Below are positions 9,054 to 17,981 of a stretch of DNA of 64,000 bases, piece after piece (position 1 is the stretch's first letter; every line of letters begins with the position of its first letter). The stretch is taken from contig NZ_MVHC01000005.1 in NCBI RefSeq assembly GCF_002086455.1, positions 156,001-220,000 of the forward strand. The letters are read 5' to 3'. The notes beneath the pieces are model-generated. The model did not search any database. It was given only the letters and a program-made list of their open reading frames with translations, and was not told the origin of the DNA. The DNA comes from Mycolicibacter algericus DSM 45454. Its GTDB lineage: Bacteria > Actinomycetota > Actinomycetes > Mycobacteriales > Mycobacteriaceae. Made by a program: the position numbers and the translations under genes.

Positions 9054-10754
9054 ATGCCGCACGTCATCAGCCAGGCATGCTGTAACGACGCGTCCTGCGT
9101 GTTCGCCTGTCCGGTCTACTGCATTCACCCCAGCCCGGACGAGCCGGACTTCGCCACCACCGAGATGCTCTACATCGACCCGGACGCCTGCGTGGACTGC
9201 GGCGCCTGCGTCCGGGCCTGCCCGGTCGACGCGATCTACCCCGATACGCAGCTACCGGCGCAGCAGCTGCCGTTCATCGAGATCAACAAGTCGTACTACC
9301 CCAAGCGCCCCGAGGGCGTGAAGCTGCCGCCGACGTCCAAGCTGGCGCCGATCCTGCCGGCCGCCGAGGTGCACCGGCGCGGCAAGTATCCGCTGACGGT
9401 GGCCATCGTCGGCTCCGGGCCGGCCGCGATGTACGCCGCCGATGAACTGCTGACCCAGCCCGGTGTGCTGGTCAACGTGTTCGAGAAGCTGCCCACCCCC
9501 TACGGCTTGGTGCGCGCCGGGGTCGCCCCCGATCACCAGCACACCAAGCTGGCCACCAAGCTGTTCGACGAGATCTCCTGGCGGCGCGGCTTCAACTTCT
9601 TCCTCAACGTCGAGGTGGGCAACCACCTGCGCCACGCCGACCTGCTGGAGTATCACCACGCCGTGCTCTATGCCTCCGGTGCGCTGCACGACCGACGGTT
9701 GGAGATCGACGGCATGGGACTGCCCGGCACCGGCACCGCCACCGAGGTCGTCGGCTGGTACAACGGGCATCCGGAGTTCACCGACCTGCCGGTCGACCTC
9801 GGCCACGAGCGGGTGGTGATCGTCGGCAACGGCAACGTGGCCCTCGACGTGGCCCGAATCCTCACCGCCGACCCCGACAAGCTGGCCGGCACCGACATCG
9901 CCGACAACGCGCTGGCGGTGCTGCGCGACTCCCGGGTGCAGGAAGTGGTGATCGTCGCCCGCCGCGGCCCGATCGCCTCTGCGTTCACCCTGCCCGAACT
10001 GGTCGGGCTGACCCAGGCCGCCGAGGTGGTGCTCGACGCCGAAGACCACGCCCGGGTACGTAACGACCTGGCGACCGTGCGCGACACCTTCACCCGGCAG
10101 AAGCTGGAGATCCTGGCCAAACTCGGCAGTGTTGACAGCGCCTCCGCGCGATCTACCAAGCCGCGCATCCGGTTCGCTTACGAGCTGACCCCGGCCCGGG
10201 TGCTCGGCGAAGAACGGGCCACCGCAGTCGAATTCACCGTGACCGGCACTGACGAGCTGCGTAGGCTCGAGGCCGGCCTGGTGCTGACCTCGATCGGCTA
10301 CCACGGCACCCCGATCGCCGACCTGCCGTTTGACGACGCCGCCGGGGTGGTTCCCAACGAGGGCGGCCGGGTGGTCGACCCGGTCACCGGACAGCCGGTT
10401 CCGGGGGCGTATGTATCCGGGTGGATCAAGCGTGGCACCAATGGTTTCATCGGCACCAACAAGTCCGATTCGCTCAAGACGATCCAGAGCCTGGTCGCCG
10501 ATTACAACGCCGGTCAGCTCAGCGAGCCGATCGGCGGGCCGCGCGCGGTCGCCCGGATGGTGCACGCCCGCCGGCCCGAGGTGATCGACGCCGCCGGCTG
10601 GAAGGCCATCGACAGGGCGGAGATCGCGCGCGGTCAGGCGCAGAACCGGCCGCGGGTCAAGTTCACCCGGGTGCCCGACATGCTCGACGAGGTGGCGGAC
10701 CACTCCGACGTGCCATTGCTGCAGAACCTGCTCAGCGCCTTGCGGCGCCGCTGA
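9054..10754 (+). CDS. fprB: Ferredoxin-fused ferredoxin/adrenodoxin-type NADP+ reductase
   Basis: This 566-residue fusion has an N-terminal ferredoxin domain (about 1-100) with the cysteine sets CCNDASCVFACPVYC and CVDCGACVRACPVD, then an adrenodoxin reductase-like domain. The FAD motif IVGSGPAAMYAADEL is near 121 and the NADP motif VVIVGNGNVALDVARIL near 255. The C-terminal GYVSGWIKRGTNG-type block closes the FAD site. It transfers electrons between NADPH and iron-sulphur partners. The start MPHVISQ matches FprB (Rv0886). Upstream the frame stays open to 8193, antisense in meaning to nothing but overlapping the oxygenase gene, so that extension is rejected. It is likely cotranscribed with the oxygenase. 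Confidence 0.93.
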   Translation: MPHVISQACCNDASCVFACPVYCIHPSPDEPDFATTEMLYIDPDACVDCGACVRACPVDAIYPDTQLPAQQLPFIEINKSYYPKRPEGVKLPPTSKLAPILPAAEVHRRGKYPLTVAIVGSGPAAMYAADELLTQPGVLVNVFEKLPTPYGLVRAGVAPDHQHTKLATKLFDEISWRRGFNFFLNVEVGNHLRHADLLEYHHAVLYASGALHDRRLEIDGMGLPGTGTATEVVGWYNGHPEFTDLPVDLGHERVVIVGNGNVALDVARILTADPDKLAGTDIADNALAVLRDSRVQEVVIVARRGPIASAFTLPELVGLTQAAEVVLDAEDHARVRNDLATVRDTFTRQKLEILAKLGSVDSASARSTKPRIRFAYELTPARVLGEERATAVEFTVTGTDELRRLEAGLVLTSIGYHGTPIADLPFDDAAGVVPNEGGRVVDPVTGQPVPGAYVSGWIKRGTNGFIGTNKSDSLKTIQSLVADYNAGQLSEPIGGPRAVARMVHARRPEVIDAAGWKAIDRAEIARGQAQNRPRVKFTRVPDMLDEVADHSDVPLLQNLLSALRRR

Positions 10755-10786
10755 ACCCCGCGTGCTTGGGGCGCGCGCCTGGGCCC

Positions 10787-10846
10787 GCCGAACGTGTAGT
10801 CACTGCGAAAAATCGCGCAGCAGTTCGCAGTGGTTACACGTTCGGC
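10787..10846. terminator. Long stem-loop between convergent fprB and citA
   Basis: Two 23-base arms (10787-10809 and 10824-10846) form an inverted repeat in which 21 positions pair. The arms begin GCCGAACGTGTA and end CACTGCGAA, with only the two central bases unpaired, around a 14-base loop. No U-tract follows. The position between converging genes suits a bidirectional terminator. The extent and near-perfect pairing also suit a dispersed palindromic repeat. No second copy was noticed in this window. Confidence 0.65.
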
Positions 10847-10864
10847 GCTGACATCCCGTTCGGG

Positions 10865-11980
10865 TCAGCCCTTAGGGGGCCGATCCCAGCCGGCCACCGA
10901 CTCCGCGCCGCGCGGCCCCGGGCCGACGTAGATGGCCGACGGGCGCACCAGCTTGCCCAGGCGCTTCTGCTCCATGATGTGGGCGCACCAGCCCGCGGTA
11001 CGCCCACAGGTGAACATCGCCGGCATCATCGCCGGGGGCACTTCGGCGAAGTCCAGGATCACTGCCGCCCAGAACTCCACGTTGGTCTCGATGGCCCGGT
11101 CCGGCCGGCGCTCCCGCAGCTCGTCCAGTGCCGCCTGCTCCAGGGCTGCGGCCACCTCGTAGCGGGGCGCGGCCAGCCGTTTGGCGGTGGCGCGCAGCAC
11201 CCGGGCGCGCGGGTCCTCGGCGCGGTACACCCGGTGGCCGAAGCCCATCAGCTTCTCTTTGCGGTCCAGGATGCCCTTGACCACCGCGCGGGCGTCCCCG
11301 GAGCGCTCCACCTCTTCGATCATCGGGATCACCCGGGCCGGAGCGCCCCCGTGCAGCGGGCCGCTCATCGCACCGATCGCGCCGGACAGCGCCGCGCCGA
11401 CGTCGGCGCCGGTGGAGGCGATCACCCGGGCCGTGAACGTCGAGGCGTTCATGCCGTGCTCGGCCGCCGAGACCCAGTAGGCGTCGATCGCCTCGATGTG
11501 GGCCGGGTCGGGCTCGCCGCGCCAGCGGGTCATGAACCGCTCGGTGATGGTGGCGCAGCCGTCGATGGTCTGCTGGGAGACCGGTGGCTGTGAGCCACGC
11601 GCCGATTGAGCGACATAGGAAAGCACCATCACCGCCGCGCGCGCCAACTGATCGCGTGCGGTGGCGTCATCGGTGTCCAGCAGCGGCTGGAATCCCCATT
11701 GCGGGGCCAGCATGGCCACCCCGGCCTGGGCGTCGACGCGGACGTCGCCGGTGCGCACCGACAGTTCCAGCGGCTCGGCGGGTGCCAGGGGGCGAGTGAA
11801 GTCGCCGTCGACCAGCAGGGCCCACACGTCGCCGAAGCTGACTTTTCCGGCCAGGTCCTCGATGTCGACACCGCGGTAGCGCAGCGCGCCACCATCCTTG
11901 TCGGGTTCGGCGATCTCGGTGGTGAACGCCACCGTGCCCTCCAGGCCGGCAACGAAATTCTCCGGGACTGCAGCAATCAT
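10865..11980 (-). CDS. citA: Citrate synthase 2 (CitA type)
   Basis: This 371-residue citrate synthase family protein matches CitA (Rv0889c, 373 aa). Active-site histidines are visible in GPLHGGAPARV (about 230) and GFGHRVYRAEDPRARV (about 270). The residue equivalent to the catalytic aspartate in NVDFY of GltA2 is glutamate here (NVEFWAAVILDF). The downstream CGRTAGWCAHIMEQ and SAIYVGP motifs are conserved. It condenses oxaloacetate with an acyl-CoA, probably acetyl-CoA. The ATG at 11980 starts MIAAVPENF; the longer open frame is antisense to pdxH. It diverges from pdxH. Confidence 0.9.
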   Translation of the reverse strand: MIAAVPENFVAGLEGTVAFTTEIAEPDKDGGALRYRGVDIEDLAGKVSFGDVWALLVDGDFTRPLAPAEPLELSVRTGDVRVDAQAGVAMLAPQWGFQPLLDTDDATARDQLARAAVMVLSYVAQSARGSQPPVSQQTIDGCATITERFMTRWRGEPDPAHIEAIDAYWVSAAEHGMNASTFTARVIASTGADVGAALSGAIGAMSGPLHGGAPARVIPMIEEVERSGDARAVVKGILDRKEKLMGFGHRVYRAEDPRARVLRATAKRLAAPRYEVAAALEQAALDELRERRPDRAIETNVEFWAAVILDFAEVPPAMMPAMFTCGRTAGWCAHIMEQKRLGKLVRPSAIYVGPGPRGAESVAGWDRPPKG

Positions 11981-12065
11981 GTGTTGGATTGTCCCACCCC
12001 GGCACCCGGCAGTTCCTACCGGCTGGTAACGCCGGCTGGACCGGACCGCGGCGTAGCGTTGGGCG

Positions 12066-12725
12066 GTGCACAGGACAGGCCCCGACAACGAGCACCTGGC
12101 GGCGATGCGAGTGGAATACCGGGAGAAGGACAACTGCGGCGACCTCGACGTGGACTGGCTCGAGGACGGCTGGCAGGTTTTGCTGCGCAACTGGATCGGC
12201 GACGCCGAACGCGCCGGGATCGCCGAACCCAACGCCATGGTGCTGGCCACGGTCGAAGACGGCCGGCCGGTCAGCCGCTCGGTGCTGTGTAAGAACCTCG
12301 ACGAGCACGGCGTCACCTTCTTCACCGACGACGGCTCGGACAAGGCGGTCCAGCTGGCGGCGACACCGTACGCGTCGGCGACGTTCCCCTGGTATCAACT
12401 GGGCCGCCAGGTCCATATCCGCGGCCGGGTCACCAAGACCGACGCCGCGATCCCGGCCGAATACTGGGTGAACCGACCGCGGGCTTCGCAGCTGGGTTTC
12501 TGGGCGTCGCACCAGTCGCAGCCGATCACCTCGCGCGCGGCCCTGCTCGATCAGCTCGTCGAGGTGACCGCCCGGTTCGCCGACAGCGACGACGTTCCGG
12601 TCGCGCCCAGCTGGGCCGGTTATGTCATCGCGCCAGAGGTGGTGGAGTTCTGGCAGGGCCGAGAAGGTCGGCTGCACAATCGGATTCGGGTGAGCGGCGG
12701 GCGCATCGAGCGCCTGCAGCCGTGA
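12066..12725 (+). CDS. pdxH: Pyridoxamine 5'-phosphate oxidase
   Basis: This 219-residue FMN enzyme oxidises pyridoxamine or pyridoxine 5'-phosphate to pyridoxal 5'-phosphate. It shows the substrate/FMN motifs MRVEYRE (about 14-20), [19 protein letters not shown] (about 74-92), [15 protein letters not shown] (about 107-121), FWASHQSQ, and the C-terminal [14 protein letters not shown] signature. The start is GTG. It diverges from citA and is followed after 16 bases by an MFS gene. In M. tuberculosis pdxH (Rv2607) is elsewhere, so this linkage differs from that species. Confidence 0.93.
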   Translation: MHRTGPDNEHLAAMRVEYREKDNCGDLDVDWLEDGWQVLLRNWIGDAERAGIAEPNAMVLATVEDGRPVSRSVLCKNLDEHGVTFFTDDGSDKAVQLAATPYASATFPWYQLGRQVHIRGRVTKTDAAIPAEYWVNRPRASQLGFWASHQSQPITSRAALLDQLVEVTARFADSDDVPVAPSWAGYVIAPEVVEFWQGREGRLHNRIRVSGGRIERLQP

Positions 12726-12741
12726 TCTCGGGTCCGCTGCG

Positions 12742-14013
12742 GTGAGGCTGTTCGCCGACACCACTCCGCTGCGCAACCCGGACTTCCGGCGGCTGTGGCT
12801 GGCCGGGATTCCGACCGTCATCGGGGCGAACCTGACCATCTTCGCGGTCCCGGTGCAGATCTACGCGCTGACCGGCAGTTCGGCCTATGTCGGCTTGTCG
12901 GGCCTGTTCGCGCTGGTGCCGCTGGTGGTCTTCGGGCTGCTGGGCGGCGCCTGGGCCGACGCCATGGACCGCCGCAAGCTGCTGATCATCGCCTCCTGCG
13001 GGCTGGCGGCCGCCTCGCTGCTGCTCTGGGTGCAGGCGGTGCTGGGTGGCGACGTCTGGGTGGTGCTTTCGCTGCTCGCCGTGCAGCAGGGGTTCTACGC
13101 GGTCAATTCGCCCACCCGCGCCGCCGCCATTCCGCGGTTGGTGGCCGGCGGCGACCTACCGGCCGCCAACTCGCTGAACATGACCGTGATGCAGTTCGGG
13201 GCCATCGTGGGGCCGTTGCTGGCTGGGCTGCTGCTCGGCTGGGTAGACCTGCCCACGCTCTACCTGGTCGATGCTGTCACCTGCGTCTTCCCGATCTGGG
13301 CGACCTTTCGGCTGGCACCGATGCCGCCCGCCGGATCAACCGACGGCTCGCGTTTCGGGGTGGCGGCGGTGCTGGACGGGTTTCGTTACCTGGCCGGCAA
13401 CACCGTGGTGTTGATGTCGTTCGTGGTGGACCTGATCGCGATGGTGCTGGGACTGCCTCGGGCGCTGTTCCCGCAGATCGCCGCCGTGGACTTCGGCGGA
13501 CCGGTCGAGGGCGGCACCACGATGGCGCTGCTGGCCGCCGCGATGGCGGTCGGCGCGGTGGCCGGCGGGGTGTTCTCCGGATGGCTGCCGCGGATCAGCC
13601 GCCAGGGCCTGGCGATCGTCATCTCGATCGTGGTGTGGGGCGCGGCGATGGCCGGCTTCGGGCTGGCGGTCGCGCGCGCCGACGGGCATCCCGGCCCGGT
13701 GTTGTGGGTCGCGCTGGGCTTTCTGGCGGTCGGCGGCGCCGCGGACATGGTGTCGGCGGCATTCCGTTCGACGATGCTGCAGCAGGTCGCCTCCGACGAG
13801 ATCCGGGGGCGGTTGCAGGGCGTGTTCACCGTGATCGTGGCCGGTGGGCCCCGCCTTGCCGATACCGTGCACGGGGCGGCCGGCGCGGTGGTGGGAACGG
13901 CCGCGGCCGCCGCCGGCGGCGGAGTGCTGGTGGTCGTCGGAGTGCTGCTCGCCGCACTCGCGGCACCGGCTTTCATCCGCTATCACCGGCCGGGACCGGC
14001 AGCGGCGCGATGA
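12742..14013 (+). CDS. MFS exporter (EntS/MFS_3-like)
   Basis: This 423-residue polytopic protein has about 12 hydrophobic helices. Motif A-like GAWADAMDRRKLLI lies after helix 2 (about 70-83) and NSPTRAAAIPRLV after helix 4 (about 123-135). NMTVMQFGAIVGPLLAGLLL marks a helix 5 rich in glycine. The pattern fits drug/siderophore exporters of the EntS type. The start GTG lies 16 bases after the pdxH stop, so cotranscription is likely. The substrate cannot be inferred. Confidence 0.82.
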   Translation: MRLFADTTPLRNPDFRRLWLAGIPTVIGANLTIFAVPVQIYALTGSSAYVGLSGLFALVPLVVFGLLGGAWADAMDRRKLLIIASCGLAAASLLLWVQAVLGGDVWVVLSLLAVQQGFYAVNSPTRAAAIPRLVAGGDLPAANSLNMTVMQFGAIVGPLLAGLLLGWVDLPTLYLVDAVTCVFPIWATFRLAPMPPAGSTDGSRFGVAAVLDGFRYLAGNTVVLMSFVVDLIAMVLGLPRALFPQIAAVDFGGPVEGGTTMALLAAAMAVGAVAGGVFSGWLPRISRQGLAIVISIVVWGAAMAGFGLAVARADGHPGPVLWVALGFLAVGGAADMVSAAFRSTMLQQVASDEIRGRLQGVFTVIVAGGPRLADTVHGAAGAVVGTAAAAAGGGVLVVVGVLLAALAAPAFIRYHRPGPAAAR

Positions 14014-14072
14014 CCGGCCCGTGATACTCGGCCCCGGGCGGGCGCTCCGCCCCGGAACCGACTACCTTTTCC

Positions 14073-14078
14073 TATACA
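14073..14078 (+). promoter_or_regulatory. Candidate -10 element for gltA2
   Basis: TATACA lies 44 bases before the gltA2 GTG in an otherwise GC-rich intergenic stretch and matches the mycobacterial SigA -10 consensus. No good -35 hexamer is seen at the right distance, which is common in mycobacteria. This is a weak call. Confidence 0.3.
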
Positions 14079-14122
14079 CGCTCCGAACGACTGGTCAGCC
14101 GAATAGTGCAAAGGGGTTCCTT

Positions 14123-15418
<1,296 letters not shown>

Positions 15419-15423
15419 CCGCC

Positions 15424-15792
15424 GTGACGAAGCCGGGCAAGCCGCAGATCACCGTTCCGGCCGGCCCGCCGCCGACCGAGTTGGTCATCGAGGACATCGT
15501 TGTCGGGGACGGGGCCGAGGCCGCCCCCGGCGCACTCGTCAACGTGCACTACCTGGGTGTCGATTACGACTCCGGCGCAGAGTTCGACAGCTCGTGGAAC
15601 CGGGGAGAACCGCTGGAGTTTCCGCTCGACGGGCTCATCGCGGGCTGGCAGGACGGCATCCCCGGCATGAAGGTGGGCGGTCGGCGCCAATTGGTCATCC
15701 CGCCCGAGCTGGCCTACGGCCCGGCCGGCACCGGTCATCAACTCGCCGGCAAGACGCTGGTGTTCATGATCGATCTGCTCGGCACCCGCTGA
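15424..15792 (+). CDS. FKBP-type peptidyl-prolyl cis-trans isomerase
   Basis: This 122-residue single-domain FKBP has [19 protein letters not shown] (about 42-60), [21 protein letters not shown] (split about 64-84) and [11 protein letters not shown]. These are the core hydrophobic-pocket residues of the family. It speeds proline isomerisation in folding proteins. There is no signal peptide, so it is cytosolic. It starts with GTG 5 bases after gltA2 and is followed immediately by the lipoprotein gene, so gltA2-FKBP-lipoprotein may be one operon. Confidence 0.92.
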   Translation: MTKPGKPQITVPAGPPPTELVIEDIVVGDGAEAAPGALVNVHYLGVDYDSGAEFDSSWNRGEPLEFPLDGLIAGWQDGIPGMKVGGRRQLVIPPELAYGPAGTGHQLAGKTLVFMIDLLGTR

Positions 15793-16266
15793 GTGCGCGC
15801 CCGGCTGGTGGCGGCGGCGCTCGTCGCGGTGCTGCTCGGCGCGACCGGCTGCGGGCTGCGGGACGCTTCGCCGGACGGCACTAATCCCGGCGCCGCAATG
15901 CCGGCGCCGCTGTCGGTGATCCGCCAGGGCAACGAGATCACCCTGAGCGGTGACGTGCCGGATCCGGCGGCCAAACGGGCGTTGTTGGACGCCGTGATCA
16001 CCTCGGCCGACGATGTCACCGTCGTCGATCGGCTCGGCGTGACGCCGGGCGCCGCGACACCGGATTTCGCCGCGTCGGCCCCGGTATTCGAAGCGGCGGC
16101 GGTGATCGGGGATTTCGCGTTGCACGCCGCCGCCGACCGCGTGACGCTGGCCGGCACCGCGGCGAAGCCGGGCGAGGCGGTCGCCGTCGAGGCCGCGGCC
16201 CGCGACGCCTGGCCGCACATCGACATCGTCAATGAGCTCGGGATCAGCGCTCCCGGGACGCGGTAA
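15793..16266 (+). CDS. Lipoprotein with ArfA-type BON-like domain
   Basis: This 157-residue protein has a lipobox LGATGC at about 15-20, so it should be a lipoprotein. Residues about 40-150 resemble the BON-like domain of the nearby ArfA: LSVIRQGNEITLSGDVPD here against LSILRNGNVITLNGDLPD there. VTPGAATPDFA matches IKPGVKVPDAA, and RVTLAGTA matches TVTLIGTA. It therefore looks like a paralogue of the ArfA N-terminal domain without the OmpA-like domain. It starts with GTG directly after the FKBP stop. A role with ArfA in the envelope is inference. Confidence 0.8.
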   Translation: MRARLVAAALVAVLLGATGCGLRDASPDGTNPGAAMPAPLSVIRQGNEITLSGDVPDPAAKRALLDAVITSADDVTVVDRLGVTPGAATPDFAASAPVFEAAAVIGDFALHAAADRVTLAGTAAKPGEAVAVEAAARDAWPHIDIVNELGISAPGTR

Positions 16267-16366
16267 GTCCGCAAAAATCGACTGAAGACCTCCGAGGGTC
16301 CGTCAGAGCTCCTACACTCGCGGTGTCCTGGGTACGAGGTGCTTTTTCGACCTTCGAGGAGGATCC

Positions 16367-17455
16367 ATGCCGGGCTCCGAAAACCGGACCGCGACCGGCT
16401 GGCGAACGGAATCGCGCTTTTACCGTCGACCTCCCGGCCCCGGATGGCTGGTGGCCCTGGCGGCAATTCCGTTGCTACTGGCATTGATCGGACTGGGAGT
16501 GGCGGATCGAGAAAGAATCGACATCACCGCGGGCGACGCCACCTGGCCCGAGGTCCCCGTGCCGTCGCTTTCGATGCCGGCGGCGCCGGAGGCCAATACG
16601 CCGGGAATATCGTTTGCTCCGTTGTCGATTCTGCGTAACGGCAACGTCATCACCCTCAACGGCGACCTTCCCGACGTCGCCACGCGCACTGGATTGATCG
16701 AGATGCTCAAGGGGTTGTTCGGCAGCGGTGTGCAATTGGTGGACAACCTCAACATCAAACCGGGTGTCAAGGTGCCCGACGCCGCCGCCCTGGGATCGGT
16801 GTTCAAGGCCGCGGTGTCCATGCCGGACTTCAAGTTCAAGATCAGCGGTGGCACCGTCACGCTGATCGGTACCGCGGCTTCCGGTGCGGTCAAGTCGGCC
16901 GTCGAGGCGGCCGCGAAGGCGGCTTGGCCAAATCTGGTGATCTCCAACAACATTCTGGTCCTGCCTGATGTGCCGGAGGCCCCCGGCCCAGAGGTCCCGC
17001 GCCCCGAGGCCCCGAACACGCCCGCGGCGCCCGGCTCACCGGCTCCGAAACCGGTGCCGCCCAGCGCTTCACCGGCTCCTGACCCAGCCGGTGACTGCGG
17101 CAAGCTGCAAGCCGACGTCACCGCGTTGATGGCCACGCCCGTCACCTTCGTGACCAACGGTCACACCCTGTCGCCGGGCACCCGCCGACAACTGAGTCGG
17201 GTCGCGGAGACGCTCAAGGGTTGCCGCAGCGCCCAGGTGACGGTAAGCGGCTACACCGACAACACCGGCAACGACGGCATCAACGTGCCGTTGAGTACCG
17301 ACCGGGCCAAAGCGGTCGCCGATTTCCTTGTCGCCCAGGGTGTCCCGGCGAGCAGCGTCACCGCCAAGGGGTTCGGGCCGGCCGACCCGGTCGCCAGCAA
17401 CGCGACACCGGACGGCCGCGCACAGAACCGTCGTGTCGCGATCACGGTTAGCTAA
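16367..17455 (+). CDS. arfA: ArfA/OmpATb peptidoglycan-binding membrane protein
   Basis: This 362-residue protein has a cytoplasmic tail, one membrane helix (about 27-46), two BON-like subdomains (about 80-205), a Pro/Ala linker (about 207-243) and an OmpA-like domain (about 245-362). The latter has the peptidoglycan-binding pattern GYTDNTGNDGINVPLSTDRAKAV (in two parts about 300-322) and two cysteines (DCGKLQ, LKGCRSAQ) that correspond to the known OmpATb disulphide. Family knowledge links ArfABC to ammonia release and growth at acid pH. GAGGAGGATCC precedes the ATG. It is followed by arfB and arfC. Confidence 0.92.
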   Translation: MPGSENRTATGWRTESRFYRRPPGPGWLVALAAIPLLLALIGLGVADRERIDITAGDATWPEVPVPSLSMPAAPEANTPGISFAPLSILRNGNVITLNGDLPDVATRTGLIEMLKGLFGSGVQLVDNLNIKPGVKVPDAAALGSVFKAAVSMPDFKFKISGGTVTLIGTAASGAVKSAVEAAAKAAWPNLVISNNILVLPDVPEAPGPEVPRPEAPNTPAAPGSPAPKPVPPSASPAPDPAGDCGKLQADVTALMATPVTFVTNGHTLSPGTRRQLSRVAETLKGCRSAQVTVSGYTDNTGNDGINVPLSTDRAKAVADFLVAQGVPASSVTAKGFGPADPVASNATPDGRAQNRRVAITVS

Positions 17456-17467
17456 GGAGGATCTCCG

Positions 17468-17620
17468 ATGGATTTCGTCATGCAGTGGCTGTGGTATCTG
17501 CTGGCATTCGTGGTGGGTTCGGCGATCGCCTGGTTACTGACGATTGTTTCGATCCGCCGCACCAGCCGGGAGGACGCCATTGCGGCCCTGCCCGGCTCGC
17601 GTGAGATGGGAGCCGACTGA
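17468..17620 (+). CDS. arfB: ArfB small membrane protein
   Basis: This 50-residue protein begins MDFVMQWLWYLLAFVVGSAI and ends EDAIAALPGSREMGAD. It has one membrane helix (about 6-30) and a short charged tail. Length and position match ArfB (Rv0900, 50 aa). A strong AAGGAGG lies 8 bases before the ATG. Its TGA overlaps the arfC ATG by one base (TGATG), giving translational coupling. It is required with ArfA and ArfC for the acid/ammonia phenotype in M. tuberculosis. Confidence 0.88.
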   Translation: MDFVMQWLWYLLAFVVGSAIAWLLTIVSIRRTSREDAIAALPGSREMGAD

Positions 17621-17964
17621 TGCATGGCGTCAATTGCTGGCTGATGGGCTTGTCATTTCTGCTGGGGTTGACGCTGACATTCGCCTTCGCCATCTGGCGG
17701 GTCAAACGCGAGGTGCCGACGTCGACACCATCCGGTGGTGCCGCCGTCGCGGCTGCGCCCTACGGCGACGGATCGGCGCGGGCGGGCGGCGGTGGCAGCG
17801 GGCCGGCCGGTTGGACCATCAAAGGCAACGAGGACTCGATGCTCTACCACGGCCCGGACAGCCCGTCCTATGAGGCGACGATCGCCGAGGTGTGGTTCAA
17901 GGACGAGCAGACGGCCGCGGCGGCGGGCTTCCAGCGCTGGGACAGTCGGCGCGAGCAGACCTGA
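17620..17964 (+). CDS. arfC: ArfC-like membrane protein, short form
   Basis: This 114-residue protein has one N-terminal membrane helix (about 7-27), a flexible Gly/Ala/Ser linker (about 35-65) and a conserved C-terminal motif. That motif runs WTIKGNEDSMLYHGPDSPSY (about 68-87) through EVWFKDEQTAAAAGFQRWD. This WxIKGN...YH.P...Y....EVWF..E..A...GF module recurs in many exported actinobacterial proteins. Position matches ArfC (Rv0901), which is longer (about 174 aa). It ends 17 bases from the convergent prrB stop. Confidence 0.82.
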   Translation: MHGVNCWLMGLSFLLGLTLTFAFAIWRVKREVPTSTPSGGAAVAAAPYGDGSARAGGGGSGPAGWTIKGNEDSMLYHGPDSPSYEATIAEVWFKDEQTAAAAGFQRWDSRREQT

Positions 17965-17981
17965 CGCCCCGGCGGGTGCGC

